Part shown: one piece after another, positions 39,050 to 49,167 of the stretch
Position numbering within the stretch: the stretch's first letter is position 1
Layout: each line of letters starts with the position of its first letter
Notes under the pieces: generated by a model
What the model saw: the letters and a program-made list of their open reading frames with translations, nothing else
Told to the model about the DNA's origin: nothing
Database searches by the model: none
Assembly: GCA_015228875.1 (NCBI GenBank)
Contig: JADGCS010000006.1
Location: 1-64,000 of the forward strand
Length of the DNA stretch: 64,000 nt
Direction: 5' to 3'
Origin: Deltaproteobacteria bacterium
Lineage (GTDB): Bacteria; UBA10199; JADGCS01
Translations under genes and position numbers: made by a program

Positions 39050-39751
39050 ATGGGAACAAAAGAGACCGTCAAATTTGATTTAAAGGACTACTACGACGCG
39101 GAAAATCCGTTTTATTATTTTACAGGACAGGGAAACAAGCAGGCCATTGTCCGGATCAGACGGATTGGGGTGAGCGACCTTATTGTGGACACCCACGTGG
39201 AGATCAAGATGCGGGAGACCACGCAGGGTTTTATCATCATCAAAAACAATCAGGGGATCTTAAATTTTACTGCGCGGTTCGTGCCAGAGAAACTTGTTGA
39301 TAATAAACTCGATGTCTTAAAACTGCAGATTGATCCAAAAAGCATCAAGTCGGTCAACCGCAGGGAGTATTACCGTATCAAGATCAACCCGCCGATTGAG
39401 TGCCGGCTCATCGACGAAGCAGGATTGCAAGGCTCTGTTTTTTTAAATGACCTCAGCGCGGGTGGTGTTGGTTTTGGTTCCCCTGTGCCGCTAAAATGCA
39501 ACAAGGTCTATCAGATCTCGGTCCCGCTCGATATCGCCAAAACCAACCCGCTCAAACTTCCCATTCTTGTCTTGCACGACATCACAAACAGGTTTCCCAA
39601 AGGGGAGATCACCTTTTTTTACGGGGCGAGTTTTGTTGCGGGGCAGACAGCAAAAGGCTTTGAGCCCTTTACCGAGGACACACGCGCTGGTATTATCCGA
39701 TACGTCAATCAATACCTCATCGAGTTAAGAAGAAAACTTAAGGATTTATAA
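39050..39751 (+). CDS. PilZ-domain / YcgR-like protein
   Basis: RREYYRIKINPPIECRL, FLNDLSAGGVGFGSP pattern. Confidence 0.75.
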   Translation: MGTKETVKFDLKDYYDAENPFYYFTGQGNKQAIVRIRRIGVSDLIVDTHVEIKMRETTQGFIIIKNNQGILNFTARFVPEKLVDNKLDVLKLQIDPKSIKSVNRREYYRIKINPPIECRLIDEAGLQGSVFLNDLSAGGVGFGSPVPLKCNKVYQISVPLDIAKTNPLKLPILVLHDITNRFPKGEITFFYGASFVAGQTAKGFEPFTEDTRAGIIRYVNQYLIELRRKLKDL

Positions 39752-39766
39752 ACCGTGCGCGTTATT

Positions 39767-40444
39767 TTAAAACCCTTCAAGCTCCCTCTTGAGTTGTTGC
39801 GACAGCCTGTCGTCACTGTTTGTGGGGTTGTTTAAGGTGGTGCTGGTTTTGTTGTTTAAGTGCTGTGACAGGCTGGCTAAATCTTGCAGGCGATGACCCC
39901 GCCATCTTTTTAACAAAACGAGGACGGTGACAAGACTCAAGACACCGAGGGCAAGCGGCATCACAAAGGCAAGCCTGTTAAAGCCCGACTGCGGGGGGAT
40001 GGAGAGGATTTTGATGCCGTATTGCTTGACATACTCATCAAGGATGGCTTGTTTTGATTTTCCAAGCCCAAGCATTTTACGAATCTCTGCCTTGATCTCG
40101 TCTGAAACGCCGGAAGGGTGGATGGAGACAGGCTGCGTAAAGCAGCAGGGGGCGATGATCTCGGTTTCCAGCTCCTTTGCCGTTTTTTCCTGATCGGGGG
40201 TGAGTGCGTGTGATGGCAGAGTCTGGACCAAGAGCAGTACGAAGAACAGGGCAGTCAACGGATTTTTTTTAAACACGGTTGTTCCTTTTTTTAAGGTTGA
40301 GCAATATGCCCTGATCGAATTTTGATCAATCATTCTCAAAGACGCCTTGTTTTCACCATGAGTAAAAGAACACTCATCTCCAAAGGAATGCATTATTTTT
40401 ATAACGCAGGGAATAATTCTTAAGGCATTGATCACACTTGACAA
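39767..40444 (-). CDS. CcmH-like cytochrome c biogenesis protein
   Basis: APCCFTQPVSIHPSGVSDEIKAEIRKMLGLGKSKQAILDEYVKQYG, then a TM segment; true start probably downstream. Confidence 0.75.
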   Translation of the reverse strand: MSSVINALRIIPCVIKIMHSFGDECSFTHGENKASLRMIDQNSIRAYCSTLKKGTTVFKKNPLTALFFVLLLVQTLPSHALTPDQEKTAKELETEIIAPCCFTQPVSIHPSGVSDEIKAEIRKMLGLGKSKQAILDEYVKQYGIKILSIPPQSGFNRLAFVMPLALGVLSLVTVLVLLKRWRGHRLQDLASLSQHLNNKTSTTLNNPTNSDDRLSQQLKRELEGF

Positions 40445-40573
40445 TTTTAATCAATTGGTCGCGATTTTGGCGCGTTTGTTTTTCCTGTTGCAATTGACAT
40501 CGTTCATATCAATGCTACCTGCAAGATCAGCAGGTTGTTTGACACGTGTGATCAGTGAAGGGGTTTTATTCAT

Positions 40574-41461
40574 ATGAGTTTGCTCGAACACATTGGTTTG
40601 GGACGATCGCGATCAGATTTATCTGGCGAGGTGCTGCAGGCACACGTTTCTGGTGCAGGGGTACCTCACACTCAAGGCGGTGATCTTGGCAAGGCTCACG
40701 ATGCAGGGTTTGTTTCTCAGGGGAGTGATGCGGCAAGGGGTCGTGAGTTATTAAAGGGAGACAGGTGGATTCGTTCGGCAGGGCTTTGGAAGACCCTCAA
40801 CATGAGGGTGAGTCAATTGCGGGGCAGCGCGGCTGTTGATCAAGAATCTTTTGAGGTTTTATGGCCCAACATAGAAGCGGGTATTTTATTCCCTGACCCT
40901 GATCAACGAAGGGCGGCATACAACACGCTTCTGACGCGCCTGTTGGAACAACCGGTTACAAATGAACAGGCAGAGATCATTGCTGCTGCTGTGGTTGTTG
41001 ATCTCACAAAAAAGGTTGAGCAACAGATGATCCCCACACCCCTGTGGAAGGCCTCTCAACCCATGGCGACACTCCCCTCTTACCCGCTTGCGGTCTTAAA
41101 AAAAATCAGGGGGCAGCTTTCGCAGTCATGGCAGAGCGATATCGACCTGATCACGCGGGAAGAACTCAGGCCCCCCTTTCTGGATTATTGCGGGAATCCT
41201 GTGCCCCACACCGACATACCTCAAAAGGCTGCTCAGTGGAATCGCTTGACAGACGCGGGTTTGCTGTTTGTTCTGTATCGTGATTCCACTCATTGTTCCC
41301 AGCCAGCCCTCGAAGAACTGACCGGTCGCTATGCGGAACTGGGGGCGTTTTTAATGGACGAGCCTGCGCTGGACCTTTCCACAGTCTCTCTCAACATGTA
41401 TCCCTACTATAAACCGATCGCCTTTACGGCGCACGAAAAACGGCGGAGAGGGGCGGGTTGA
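40574..41461 (+). CDS. Hypothetical protein
   Basis: Long ORF with ATG and clear intergenic boundaries; no recognised domain. Confidence 0.55.
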   Translation: MSLLEHIGLGRSRSDLSGEVLQAHVSGAGVPHTQGGDLGKAHDAGFVSQGSDAARGRELLKGDRWIRSAGLWKTLNMRVSQLRGSAAVDQESFEVLWPNIEAGILFPDPDQRRAAYNTLLTRLLEQPVTNEQAEIIAAAVVVDLTKKVEQQMIPTPLWKASQPMATLPSYPLAVLKKIRGQLSQSWQSDIDLITREELRPPFLDYCGNPVPHTDIPQKAAQWNRLTDAGLLFVLYRDSTHCSQPALEELTGRYAELGAFLMDEPALDLSTVSLNMYPYYKPIAFTAHEKRRRGAG

Positions 41462-41502
41462 GATTTTTGCATGACTATTCAACCAAAATAAGATATCGGG
41501 TT

Positions 41503-41654
41503 GGGGCCTGTCGGACAGCACCTGTTTCTCCGGAAGTTTGAAAATTTTGCCGCTTGCAAAATATTTCAAACCCTGAAAAATCATGTCTTTACATTTTGTC
41601 ACGGGACATGATTTTTCAGGACTCCTCCGAAACAGGTTCTGTCCGACAGGCCCC
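41503..41654 (+). repeat. Type V cruciform element, copy E
   Basis: Outer arms GGGGCCTGTCGGACAGCACCTGTTTC / GAAACAGGTTCTGTCCGACAGGCCCC; inner hairpins GTTTGAAAATTTTGC..GCAAAATATTTCAAAC and CCTGAAAAATCATGTC..GACATGATTTTTCAGG. Confidence 0.92.
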
Positions 41655-41702
41655 TAGCTTAGTCCAGGCCCGCCAATCATATAAAATAAAAAAGGGGTGT
41701 GT

Positions 41703-42203
41703 GTGAGCCAAAACTCAACCGCAGAAGCAAACAAAAAAAAGGACAACTCTGTTAAAGAAGAAAAAACAAGTTTAACCAAAGAAGATATCGACAGCATGAC
41801 CGCCAGACAGGTCATGGAAAAGAGATACCCCACCATCGATGCCTCAAAACAAATCAGCGACGCCTACGAGCTCATGACAGAACTGGGACTCGAGTATCTG
41901 CCTGTGGTGCAGGATCAAAGGGTTGTGCGGGTGCTTACAAAAAACAGCATCGAAACAATCCGCTCCGCCCATTTTGATGCCCCCGGTCAAGATCAGCGTG
42001 TTGCGAGGCTCATGTGTCTTCCCCTTTCGATCGTCAATAACAATCAAGAACTCATTACCGCAAAGGCCGATGATCCTGTGAGAAAGGTCATGAGGGTCAT
42101 GTCAGAAAATAAAATCAATTCGGTGCCTGTGGTTAAAGACAACGGCGAGATAGAGGGTATGATCACCACACACAAAATTCTTAAATTGATCTGCGATGTT
42201 TAA
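41703..42203 (+). CDS. CBS-domain pair protein
   Basis: TARQVMEKRYPTIDASKQISDAYELMTELGLEYLPVVQDQRVV; VMRVMSENKINSVPVVKDNGEIEGMITTHKIL. Confidence 0.85.
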   Translation: MSQNSTAEANKKKDNSVKEEKTSLTKEDIDSMTARQVMEKRYPTIDASKQISDAYELMTELGLEYLPVVQDQRVVRVLTKNSIETIRSAHFDAPGQDQRVARLMCLPLSIVNNNQELITAKADDPVRKVMRVMSENKINSVPVVKDNGEIEGMITTHKILKLICDV

Positions 42204-42816
42204 TGGCCTTGAGTTCAAAGAGGGTCTGCCCCTGATCCTGATATTTCTTTTCAAACGCTGTCCGCGGGTTTTCGTCCTTTGCCCTTTCCTGATGACACGC
42301 GATTGTGTATCCCCAAAACCTGGAAAGAAAGTCACAGGCCTCACTCGCATACCCCTTGATGTTACTGGCAAGGCAGATGGTTCCGTGTTCCTTTAAACAA
42401 TCATCAAAGACCTTAAATGACGCGCCCACAAAGAAGCGCCGGTTTGCCTGTTTTTTGAGGGGGAGGGGGTTTGGGTAAAAAAAATACAACGCGCTGACCG
42501 ATGCGGCGGGGACTTTTTGCGAGATCAGCGCTGTGGCATCTGCACGGATGGCTATCAGGTTGCTGTGCTTAAGCCCGCCAGCCCTCTCGATAAAGGCGCC
42601 CCCACGGAGCGCTGTGCGTTCGATGCCGATAAATAATGTTTCGGGATCCTTTGATGCCTGTCCGATCAGCCAGTCTCCCTTGCCGCACCCTACCTCGATG
42701 ACAATGTTTTTATTCCAGTCCACCCGATCAAGGGCCTGCCAGCCTTTTGGTTCGGGGGTGTAGATGTAAGGATGGTAAGCACGGGGCCTGATCAGTTCTG
42801 CAGGCTGAAAGTCCAT
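42181..42816 (-). CDS. trmB: tRNA (guanine-N7-)-methyltransferase
   Basis: IVIEVGCGKGDWLIGQA, FIGIERTALRGG, LYFFYPNPLPLKKQANRRF. Confidence 0.85.
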   Translation of the reverse strand: MDFQPAELIRPRAYHPYIYTPEPKGWQALDRVDWNKNIVIEVGCGKGDWLIGQASKDPETLFIGIERTALRGGAFIERAGGLKHSNLIAIRADATALISQKVPAASVSALYFFYPNPLPLKKQANRRFFVGASFKVFDDCLKEHGTICLASNIKGYASEACDFLSRFWGYTIACHQERAKDENPRTAFEKKYQDQGQTLFELKAIKHRRSI

Positions 42817-43235
42817 TACTCTCCAATGATTTTGACAAGGACGCGTTTTCTTCGTCTGCCGTCAAACTCGCCGTAGAAGATCTGCTCCCATGTGCCAAAA
42901 TCAAACTCGCCCCCTGTAATCGCAACGGTGACCTGATGTCCCATCAACTGACGCTTAAGGTGGGCATCGGCGTTGTCCTCGCCGGTCCTGTTGTGGAGGT
43001 ACTGACCTACGGGTTCGTGCGGTGCAAGTCGTTCCAGCATTTTCTCGTAATCGTGGTGCAGCCCGGATTCGTTGTCGTTGATAAATACCGATGCTGTGAT
43101 GTGCATGGGGGTGACCAGGCAGAGTCCCTCTTTAATGCCGCTCTCCTGCAGGCACTCGCGCACCTTGCCCGAAATATTAACAAAGGCGCGCCTTGAGTTG
43201 ATATTGAATACAAGTTCTTTGCGGTAGGATTTCAT
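42816..43235 (-). CDS. yjbQ: YjbQ/UPF0047 family protein
   Basis: [72 protein letters not shown]. Confidence 0.9.
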   Translation of the reverse strand: MKSYRKELVFNINSRRAFVNISGKVRECLQESGIKEGLCLVTPMHITASVFINDNESGLHHDYEKMLERLAPHEPVGQYLHNRTGEDNADAHLKRQLMGHQVTVAITGGEFDFGTWEQIFYGEFDGRRRKRVLVKIIGE

Positions 43236-43400
43236 AGGGACAACCTTTCAGCCCCAAGCCTAATCAGTCCTAAAACGAAACAGCTTGAGGTTCTTTTTCA
43301 CCGGGCCTGTTTTAATCAGGTGTTTGTCCGGCAGTCAAATGCAAAAAAATATTGCATTGAAGATTATCGACGAAGGTTTTATGACGCACGAGAATGAAGG

Positions 43401-43484
43401 ACAAGTTACTAACTTGACTTTGACGCGGTTGAGTCCCCCCGTTGTGCGAGGAATGCACCCGCGCTCTGTCAATTTTAAAATTCC
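43401..43484 (-). repeat. Type I repeat, copy f
   Basis: ACAAGTTACTAACTTGACTTTGACGCGGTTGAGTCCCCCCGTTGTGCGAGGAATGCACCCGCGCTCTGTCAATTTTAAAATT. Confidence 0.9.
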
Positions 43485-43499
43485 TATACACGGACTTAT

Positions 43500-44747
43500 A
43501 TGCCCCTCGACACACTTTATTCAGAGCAGACAATAAAAATTAAAGACACAGTCAAAGATTTTGTCTCTGCAGTCCCCAAAAAACTCCTGCTTGATATGGA
43601 CGCCGAAAGAATCAATTACCCGCGCGACTACCTCGAAGAGGCGGGCAGGCGAGGCATTCTGGGACTTCGCTTTGACAAAGAGTGGGGCGGAAAAAATATG
43701 GGCTGGACCACAGAACTCGCGGCCCTTGAAGAAGTGGGCGTGCTCGGGACATCCCTGGCATGCCTGTATTCACTTGTCTCGATTGTTGGTGAGGCCATTC
43801 ATTGTTTTGGCACACACGAGCAAAAGAAAAAATACTTAAGGCCCATGATCATGGGCAAGCTCGCGCCGGCAGAGGCTTTGACCGAGCCGCGGGGCGGGTC
43901 TGATTTTTTTGGGGCGACCACAGTGGCCACGCGCAAGGGCGATCTGTTTTATCTTAATGGTCAAAAGCGCTTTGTTGTTGGTTCTGAAGGCGCCGATCTT
44001 TTTTTGGTCTACGCACGTGTTGAGGGCATAGATGACCCGCACAAGGCGATGACGGCCTTTCTGGTAGAGCGTTCCGACACGGTCGAGGTGAAGCACGTCT
44101 ACGGATTGATGGGGACGCGCGGTGGCGGCACAGGGCGTCTTGTCTTTCGTGATACCCCTGTGCCCATTTCAAATGTGTTGGGCGAGGAAAGCGGTATTGG
44201 CCGTGGTTCCGATGTCTTTCATCAAATGATGGTCCCGGAGCGGATGACGTCCGCCGGAGGGGCCGTGGGCATGGGCAGGGCGGCCATTGAAGTCGCTGCC
44301 CGCTATGCCGACAGACGCAAGGCCTTTGGGCAGAAGATCAGGCGCTTTGAGGCCGTGAGTTTTAAAATAGCGGAGAGCCTGACACTGCTTGATGCGGCAC
44401 GCTCCCTTAATTATACGGTTGGTCGGGCCTGCGAAACAGGCGGCTCTACGGGCAAGATCAGGCGCCTGGTGAGCGAGGCAAAAAAGTTTTCCACCGAGAC
44501 CGCGTGGACTGTAGTCAATCACGCCATGCAGGTCATGGGCGGGATTGGTTACACCAATGTGTTTCCGATCGAGCGCATGCTCAGAGACGTGAGGCTCATC
44601 ACCATCTGGACCGGCACCAACGAGATCATGAATCAGGTGATTCAACACGAATACTACAAAGAGTTTTCAGGCACGCCACTTAAGGGGCGTGATACCGAAA
44701 TGGACGCGGAAGGCTCTGATCTTGAAGGTGAAAAAATTTATGAGTGA
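43500..44747 (+). CDS. Acyl-CoA dehydrogenase
   Basis: [53 protein letters not shown]. Confidence 0.92.
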   Translation: MPLDTLYSEQTIKIKDTVKDFVSAVPKKLLLDMDAERINYPRDYLEEAGRRGILGLRFDKEWGGKNMGWTTELAALEEVGVLGTSLACLYSLVSIVGEAIHCFGTHEQKKKYLRPMIMGKLAPAEALTEPRGGSDFFGATTVATRKGDLFYLNGQKRFVVGSEGADLFLVYARVEGIDDPHKAMTAFLVERSDTVEVKHVYGLMGTRGGGTGRLVFRDTPVPISNVLGEESGIGRGSDVFHQMMVPERMTSAGGAVGMGRAAIEVAARYADRRKAFGQKIRRFEAVSFKIAESLTLLDAARSLNYTVGRACETGGSTGKIRRLVSEAKKFSTETAWTVVNHAMQVMGGIGYTNVFPIERMLRDVRLITIWTGTNEIMNQVIQHEYYKEFSGTPLKGRDTEMDAEGSDLEGEKIYE

Positions 44748-44764
44748 ATCACAGGGAGAAAACC

Positions 44765-44959
44765 ATGTACATGGAAGATTATATCAGGGTCATTGCGGGT
44801 TTTTTTATTTTACTGTCAACAGCGCTGGGATACTGGTACAGCCCTTACTGGTTCTTGTTTACAGCGTTTGTTGGTGTTAACCTGATTCAGTCAGCATTTA
44901 CAAAGTGGTGCCTGATGGAGACCTTACTCAAAAAACTTAAGGTGCCCACACGGTCGTGA
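44765..44959 (+). CDS. DUF2892-like small membrane protein
   Basis: MYMEDYIRVIAGFFILLSTALGYWYSPYWFLFTAFVGVNLIQSAFTKWCLMETLLKKL pattern. Confidence 0.75.
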   Translation: MYMEDYIRVIAGFFILLSTALGYWYSPYWFLFTAFVGVNLIQSAFTKWCLMETLLKKLKVPTRS

Positions 44960-45285
44960 TCATGGGGTTTATGGTCAAAAAAAATCAAGAGGAGGTGTCT
45001 GTGCCCACAGGCAAAATTTCGCTTACGTTGCACGAAAAAGAGCAATTTGAGTCCCAGACAGTCATGCTTTCGGGACACGGTTATGTGAGGTGTGTGTTTA
45101 AAAAATGTACCGTTGTGGTGACCAACTCGCCCTTGATGATCAAACACTGCCAGTTTTATAACTGCAACTGGCGTTTCGAATACGACGTCCTGTGGGGCAA
45201 TCGGGGTCACACCAAGCTGCTTAAAGAGATTATCGCGATGATCGAAGGGGGCACTGTCAAGGATGTTTCATCCGTTGTCCATTAA
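44956..45285 (+). CDS. Hypothetical protein
   Basis: 4 nt overlap with the preceding gene; likely same operon. Confidence 0.5.
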   Translation: MIMGFMVKKNQEEVSVPTGKISLTLHEKEQFESQTVMLSGHGYVRCVFKKCTVVVTNSPLMIKHCQFYNCNWRFEYDVLWGNRGHTKLLKEIIAMIEGGTVKDVSSVVH

Positions 45286-46816
45286 TATTATGAATGCCAT
45301 AGTGAGGTTCAAAAAAGTTCTAATGTCTAGGAATTTTAAAGTTGACAGAGCGCGGGTGCATGCCTCGCATAACGGAGGAATTCGACCGCGTAAGAGTCAA
45401 GTTAGTAACTTGTTGCTCACCCTGTCTCTGGCAATATTGCTACAGGGTTTCTTTGTTGATGCCTTTGCCTTCGAAGGGGAGAGTCCTGCCTTAAAAGAAA
45501 AATGGCAGATAGGCGTTGACGCGATCATGCAACCCGCGATCGAGGCAAAAAGGCTTGTCGGTGCCGTTGTGGGGATCATCACACCCGAGGGGATGGCCGT
45601 GTACGGGTATGGGGCTACAAAACTTAATGGCAAAGATGTCCCTGATGGCGATACCGTTTTTTACATCGCGTCAATTACAAAGACGGTTACGTCCCTTGTC
45701 CTTGCACAGATGGCTGAAAATAAAGACCTTAAACTCACCGACCCCGTGGCAAAATTTTTGCCGCAGGGTGTGACAGTTCCTCATTACAAAGGCAGGGAGA
45801 TCACACTACTTGATTTATCAACACACCATTCGGGATTGCCCTTGATGCCGTCAAACTTTGATCTTTCAAATCCCGTAAAGTCCTTCAAGGCTTATGATAC
45901 AAAAATGCTTTATGATTTTTTATCGGACCACAAACTCAAATACATGCCAGGGACACGGTACGAGTACAGCAATTTGGGAGCAGGGCTTTTGGGGCACGTG
46001 CTTTCGCTTAAAAGCGGCAAAACCTACGAGGATCTTGTGACCGATCTTGTGCTTAAACCCCTTAAAATGCACGACACAGGGCAATCACGCAATAAGATCA
46101 AAAACACACTCGTCACAGGTTACGACTGGGACCTGCAAAAAAGGGTGCCTTGGCCGGATAAGGTGATCCTCGAAGGCGCGGGGGCCCTCTATTCAACGGC
46201 GCATGACATGTTAAGATATCTTGGCGCCAACATGGGATTCATTGATTCCCCACTGGGCAAGGCCATGCAGATCACGCATGTGCCGAAAAAAAAGGCCCAA
46301 GCAAAATCCATCGGTCTCGGGTGGTTTATCAGCGATCATCAGGGACAGACGCTTGTCTGGCACAATGGGGACACACCGAGTTGCAGTTCTTGGGCGGGTT
46401 TTATCAAATCAAAAAACACTGGTGTGGTTGTCCTTGCCAATACATCGACACTCTTTAACGGGATTATTGATGATGCGGGCCTTAACGTGGTGAGTCTGCT
46501 GCTTGGACGATCCTACAAACCCTTTATATTTCCGGAAGAGGTAAAGATAAAATCGGGATTGTTAAAGGAGTACTCAGGCGAGTACAGGTCGCAGGACGCG
46601 AAAAAGACCGTGCAGATCAAACCACAGGCAGGCGGGCTGTGGGTGGTGTTTTCAAAAAATGAGAGCATCAGGTTTTATGCCGCATCAGAGACCTCATTTT
46701 TTTCCAAGCTCAATCTGACAAACCTTGTCTTTAAAAGAGACAACCTTGGGACCGTCTCCCGTTTAATTTTTAACACTTATGATGGCGACGAAGCAGAATA
46801 CCGGAGAGCAAGATAA
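45263..46816 (+). CDS. Serine hydrolase, beta-lactamase/PBP family, with type I repeat read through in the signal-peptide region
   Basis: SITKTVTSLVLAQ (SxxK), YEYSNLGAGLLGHVL (YxN), HNGDTPSCSSWAGF. Start may be 45290 (MNAIVRFKKVL). Confidence 0.88.
   Translation: MFHPLSINIMNAIVRFKKVLMSRNFKVDRARVHASHNGGIRPRKSQVSNLLLTLSLAILLQGFFVDAFAFEGESPALKEKWQIGVDAIMQPAIEAKRLVGAVVGIITPEGMAVYGYGATKLNGKDVPDGDTVFYIASITKTVTSLVLAQMAENKDLKLTDPVAKFLPQGVTVPHYKGREITLLDLSTHHSGLPLMPSNFDLSNPVKSFKAYDTKMLYDFLSDHKLKYMPGTRYEYSNLGAGLLGHVLSLKSGKTYEDLVTDLVLKPLKMHDTGQSRNKIKNTLVTGYDWDLQKRVPWPDKVILEGAGALYSTAHDMLRYLGANMGFIDSPLGKAMQITHVPKKKAQAKSIGLGWFISDHQGQTLVWHNGDTPSCSSWAGFIKSKNTGVVVLANTSTLFNGIIDDAGLNVVSLLLGRSYKPFIFPEEVKIKSGLLKEYSGEYRSQDAKKTVQIKPQAGGLWVVFSKNESIRFYAASETSFFSKLNLTNLVFKRDNLGTVSRLIFNTYDGDEAEYRRAR
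45330..45412 (+). repeat. Type I repeat, copy g, inside a CDS
   Basis: GAATTTTAAAGTTGACAGAGCGCGGGTGCATGCCTCGCATAACGGAGGAATTCGACCGCGTAAGAGTCAAGTTAGTAACTTGT. Confidence 0.92.
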
Positions 46817-46869
46817 AAGAGGGCATCAGCGTTTTACGAGGGGCCAGACCGCGTTGTTATCTGCTATCG

Positions 46870-47029
46870 CCTAGGAGCCTGTCGGACAACTCCTGTTTCT
46901 CCGGAAGTTTGAAAATTTTGCCGCTTGCAAAATATTTCAAACCCTGAAAAATCATGTCTTTACGTTTTGTCACGGGACATGATTTTTCAGGACTCCTCCG
47001 AAACAGGAGTTGTCCGACAGGCTCCTAGG
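46870..47029 (+). repeat. Type V cruciform element, copy F
   Basis: CCTAGGAGCCTGTCGGACAACTCCTGTTTC / GAAACAGGAGTTGTCCGACAGGCTCCTAGG outer arms; interior nearly identical to copy E. Confidence 0.93.
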
Positions 47030-47034
47030 GCGGT

Positions 47035-49023
47035 TCAATTGCTTTTTTTGGGTTCGAGCATTTCCAGAATCTGCTGTATCTTCTTTTTTGTCTCGGGGTT
47101 GTTGGGGTTGATTTCGAGTGCGTGATTAAAATCGTCAAGGGCCTCTTTGGGTCTTTTAAGACGCAGAAGGGCCCCGCCTCTCTTTATATAACTGTCTTCG
47201 TGATTTGGGTTGGCAATCACATAACGGCTTAAATCTGTGATGGCGTTTTGGAAATCCAGGATGCCGAGGTAAGTCATGGCCCTGTTGTAAAAAGGGGGCG
47301 TAAAGTTTGGATCCAACTGTATGGCTGTAGTGAAATCAGTGATGGCAGATTGAAACTGTTTGAGTCTTCTCAAGACATTCCCCCTGTTGTTGTAGCCCTT
47401 GGCGTGCGCAGGTTGCATCGAGAGGAGCGTGTTGTAATCGTTAAGGGCCTCTACGTTTTTATTGAGGGCGTAATGGGTGGTCCCCCTGTTGAAGTAAGCC
47501 TTTGCAAGTTGCGGATTTATTTTTATGGCCTCTGTATAATCCTGAACGGCTTCATCATATTTGCCCTGCATGTGAAACACAGCACCCCTGTTAAGACGGG
47601 CGAATTCGTTCTCAGGTCTGAGTGTCACAGCCTTGTTAAGATCGTTGAGGGCCTCGTTGAGCCGGCCCATCTCAATCAGCTCTTTGCCCCTGTTGTTGTA
47701 GGCCCTGCCCTCGGACTGTGTTATTGCAATGCAGTGATCCCACAAGCTGAGGTTGGTTTTCCATACCGGAACCTGCACCAGGGAAGTTCTCAGTGCCAAC
47801 AGGCCAATTACCAACACAGGGATGGACCAGACTGCTTGTTTGTTGATGTGCCTTACCATACAGGAAAGAAATAAAGAGATGCCCGCCATTGAAAAATAAA
47901 AGTAGCGGTCGGCCACTGTAGACCACTCTTGAAATCCAAAGATTACAAGACCCGAGACGGGCAAAAACCCAGCCACAATCATTGTGAGGGCTGTCAGAAA
48001 CCAGGGCTGCTTTTTTCTCAATAAAAGGGCCGCTGTGCCAAACAGCACGGGGATCACCCACTCGATAAAGAACCACCATTCCAAAATGAGCGTGTGTGGC
48101 TTTCGTGCATAGGTTGCGGCAAGTGTGAGCGGGTTGATGACCTTTAAGAGATAAAAATTCACGGCGTCCATAAAGATCAACGGCCGCGCCCACAGTGGGC
48201 TTTGCACCTGAATGGCTACATCAGGTTGATTTAAGTTTGTGGTGATGAGTACAGGGACAAGAATGATAACAAAGGGGAGGGTCTTGATGAGGGATTTTTT
48301 AAAACCACTGCAAAGGACCACAAAAAAAATGACAAACACCGTCAGGGGCAGGCCCGCCATGATGGGTTTTGAGAGGATTGCAGGGATAAAGACCGCGAGG
48401 GCCACAACGTAGCTGGCCTTGGTATTTTTTACCAGGAGGTTGACCAGAATCAGTCCAAAGAATGTCCCTGTCAGTCCTCCGAGATTTGAAACATAACAGA
48501 CAGCCTCTGTCTGCAGCGGGTGGACAAGAAACAACAGCGTGCCAAAGAGCGCGGCCCCCTTGTGTCTTGTCATGCGAAATAGAAAACAGAAGAGCAGCAG
48601 TCCGTTTGATATGTGAATGCCCAGATTAAACAGGTGAAAATAAAACGGATCATATGTCCCACCGCCGAGCATCTTAAGGAGATACCAGATGAGATAGGGG
48701 ACAAACATAAACATGTCTGTCGTGGCTGCCTGAGAGATATTACTGACCGACAGTTGACTGATGTTAAAATTTTCAAAGAACCGCCACGGGTCATCCCAGA
48801 CAAACTCAAAAGCCATGGTTTGTCCAAAGACAGCGAGGGGGAGCAGGATCAACGTGATCAGACATAACCAGTTGGTTGGCGATTGTAAAAAACAAGTTAC
48901 TAACCTGACTGTGACGCGGTTGCATTCCGCCGTCTTGCGAGGAATGCACCCGCGCTCTGTCGACTTTGAAATTTCTATACATCCAGTTGCCGGGGGTGAG
49001 GGGGTTATAGATTTATGCTCCAT
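47035..49023 (-). CDS. GT-C/TMTC-like polytopic membrane protein with TPRs; type I repeat within the N-terminal ORF extension
   Basis: FEFVWDDPWRFFENF, many TMs, then multiple TPRs (AYNNRGKELIEMGRLNEALNDLNKAVTLRPEN). Confidence 0.85.
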   Translation of the reverse strand: MEHKSITPSPPATGCIEISKSTERGCIPRKTAECNRVTVRLVTCFLQSPTNWLCLITLILLPLAVFGQTMAFEFVWDDPWRFFENFNISQLSVSNISQAATTDMFMFVPYLIWYLLKMLGGGTYDPFYFHLFNLGIHISNGLLLFCFLFRMTRHKGAALFGTLLFLVHPLQTEAVCYVSNLGGLTGTFFGLILVNLLVKNTKASYVVALAVFIPAILSKPIMAGLPLTVFVIFFVVLCSGFKKSLIKTLPFVIILVPVLITTNLNQPDVAIQVQSPLWARPLIFMDAVNFYLLKVINPLTLAATYARKPHTLILEWWFFIEWVIPVLFGTAALLLRKKQPWFLTALTMIVAGFLPVSGLVIFGFQEWSTVADRYFYFSMAGISLFLSCMVRHINKQAVWSIPVLVIGLLALRTSLVQVPVWKTNLSLWDHCIAITQSEGRAYNNRGKELIEMGRLNEALNDLNKAVTLRPENEFARLNRGAVFHMQGKYDEAVQDYTEAIKINPQLAKAYFNRGTTHYALNKNVEALNDYNTLLSMQPAHAKGYNNRGNVLRRLKQFQSAITDFTTAIQLDPNFTPPFYNRAMTYLGILDFQNAITDLSRYVIANPNHEDSYIKRGGALLRLKRPKEALDDFNHALEINPNNPETKKKIQQILEMLEPKKSN
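48892..48975 (-). repeat. Type I repeat, copy h, overlapping the annotated CDS N-terminus
   Basis: ACAAGTTACTAACCTGACTGTGACGCGGTTGCATTCCGCCGTCTTGCGAGGAATGCACCCGCGCTCTGTCGACTTTGAAATTTC. Confidence 0.9.
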
Positions 49024-49167
49024 ATGATTGATCTTCTGTTCTTTTATCTATAAATGTTCAGCAAGGATTTGTAAATCATGAATCAGGATCCTGTGGTTCC
49101 TGTAGAGCCCGTGTGTTTTCGCTGCTGCGTGCGTGGTTGAATGTATCCAAAAAAACGAGGAGGGGTG

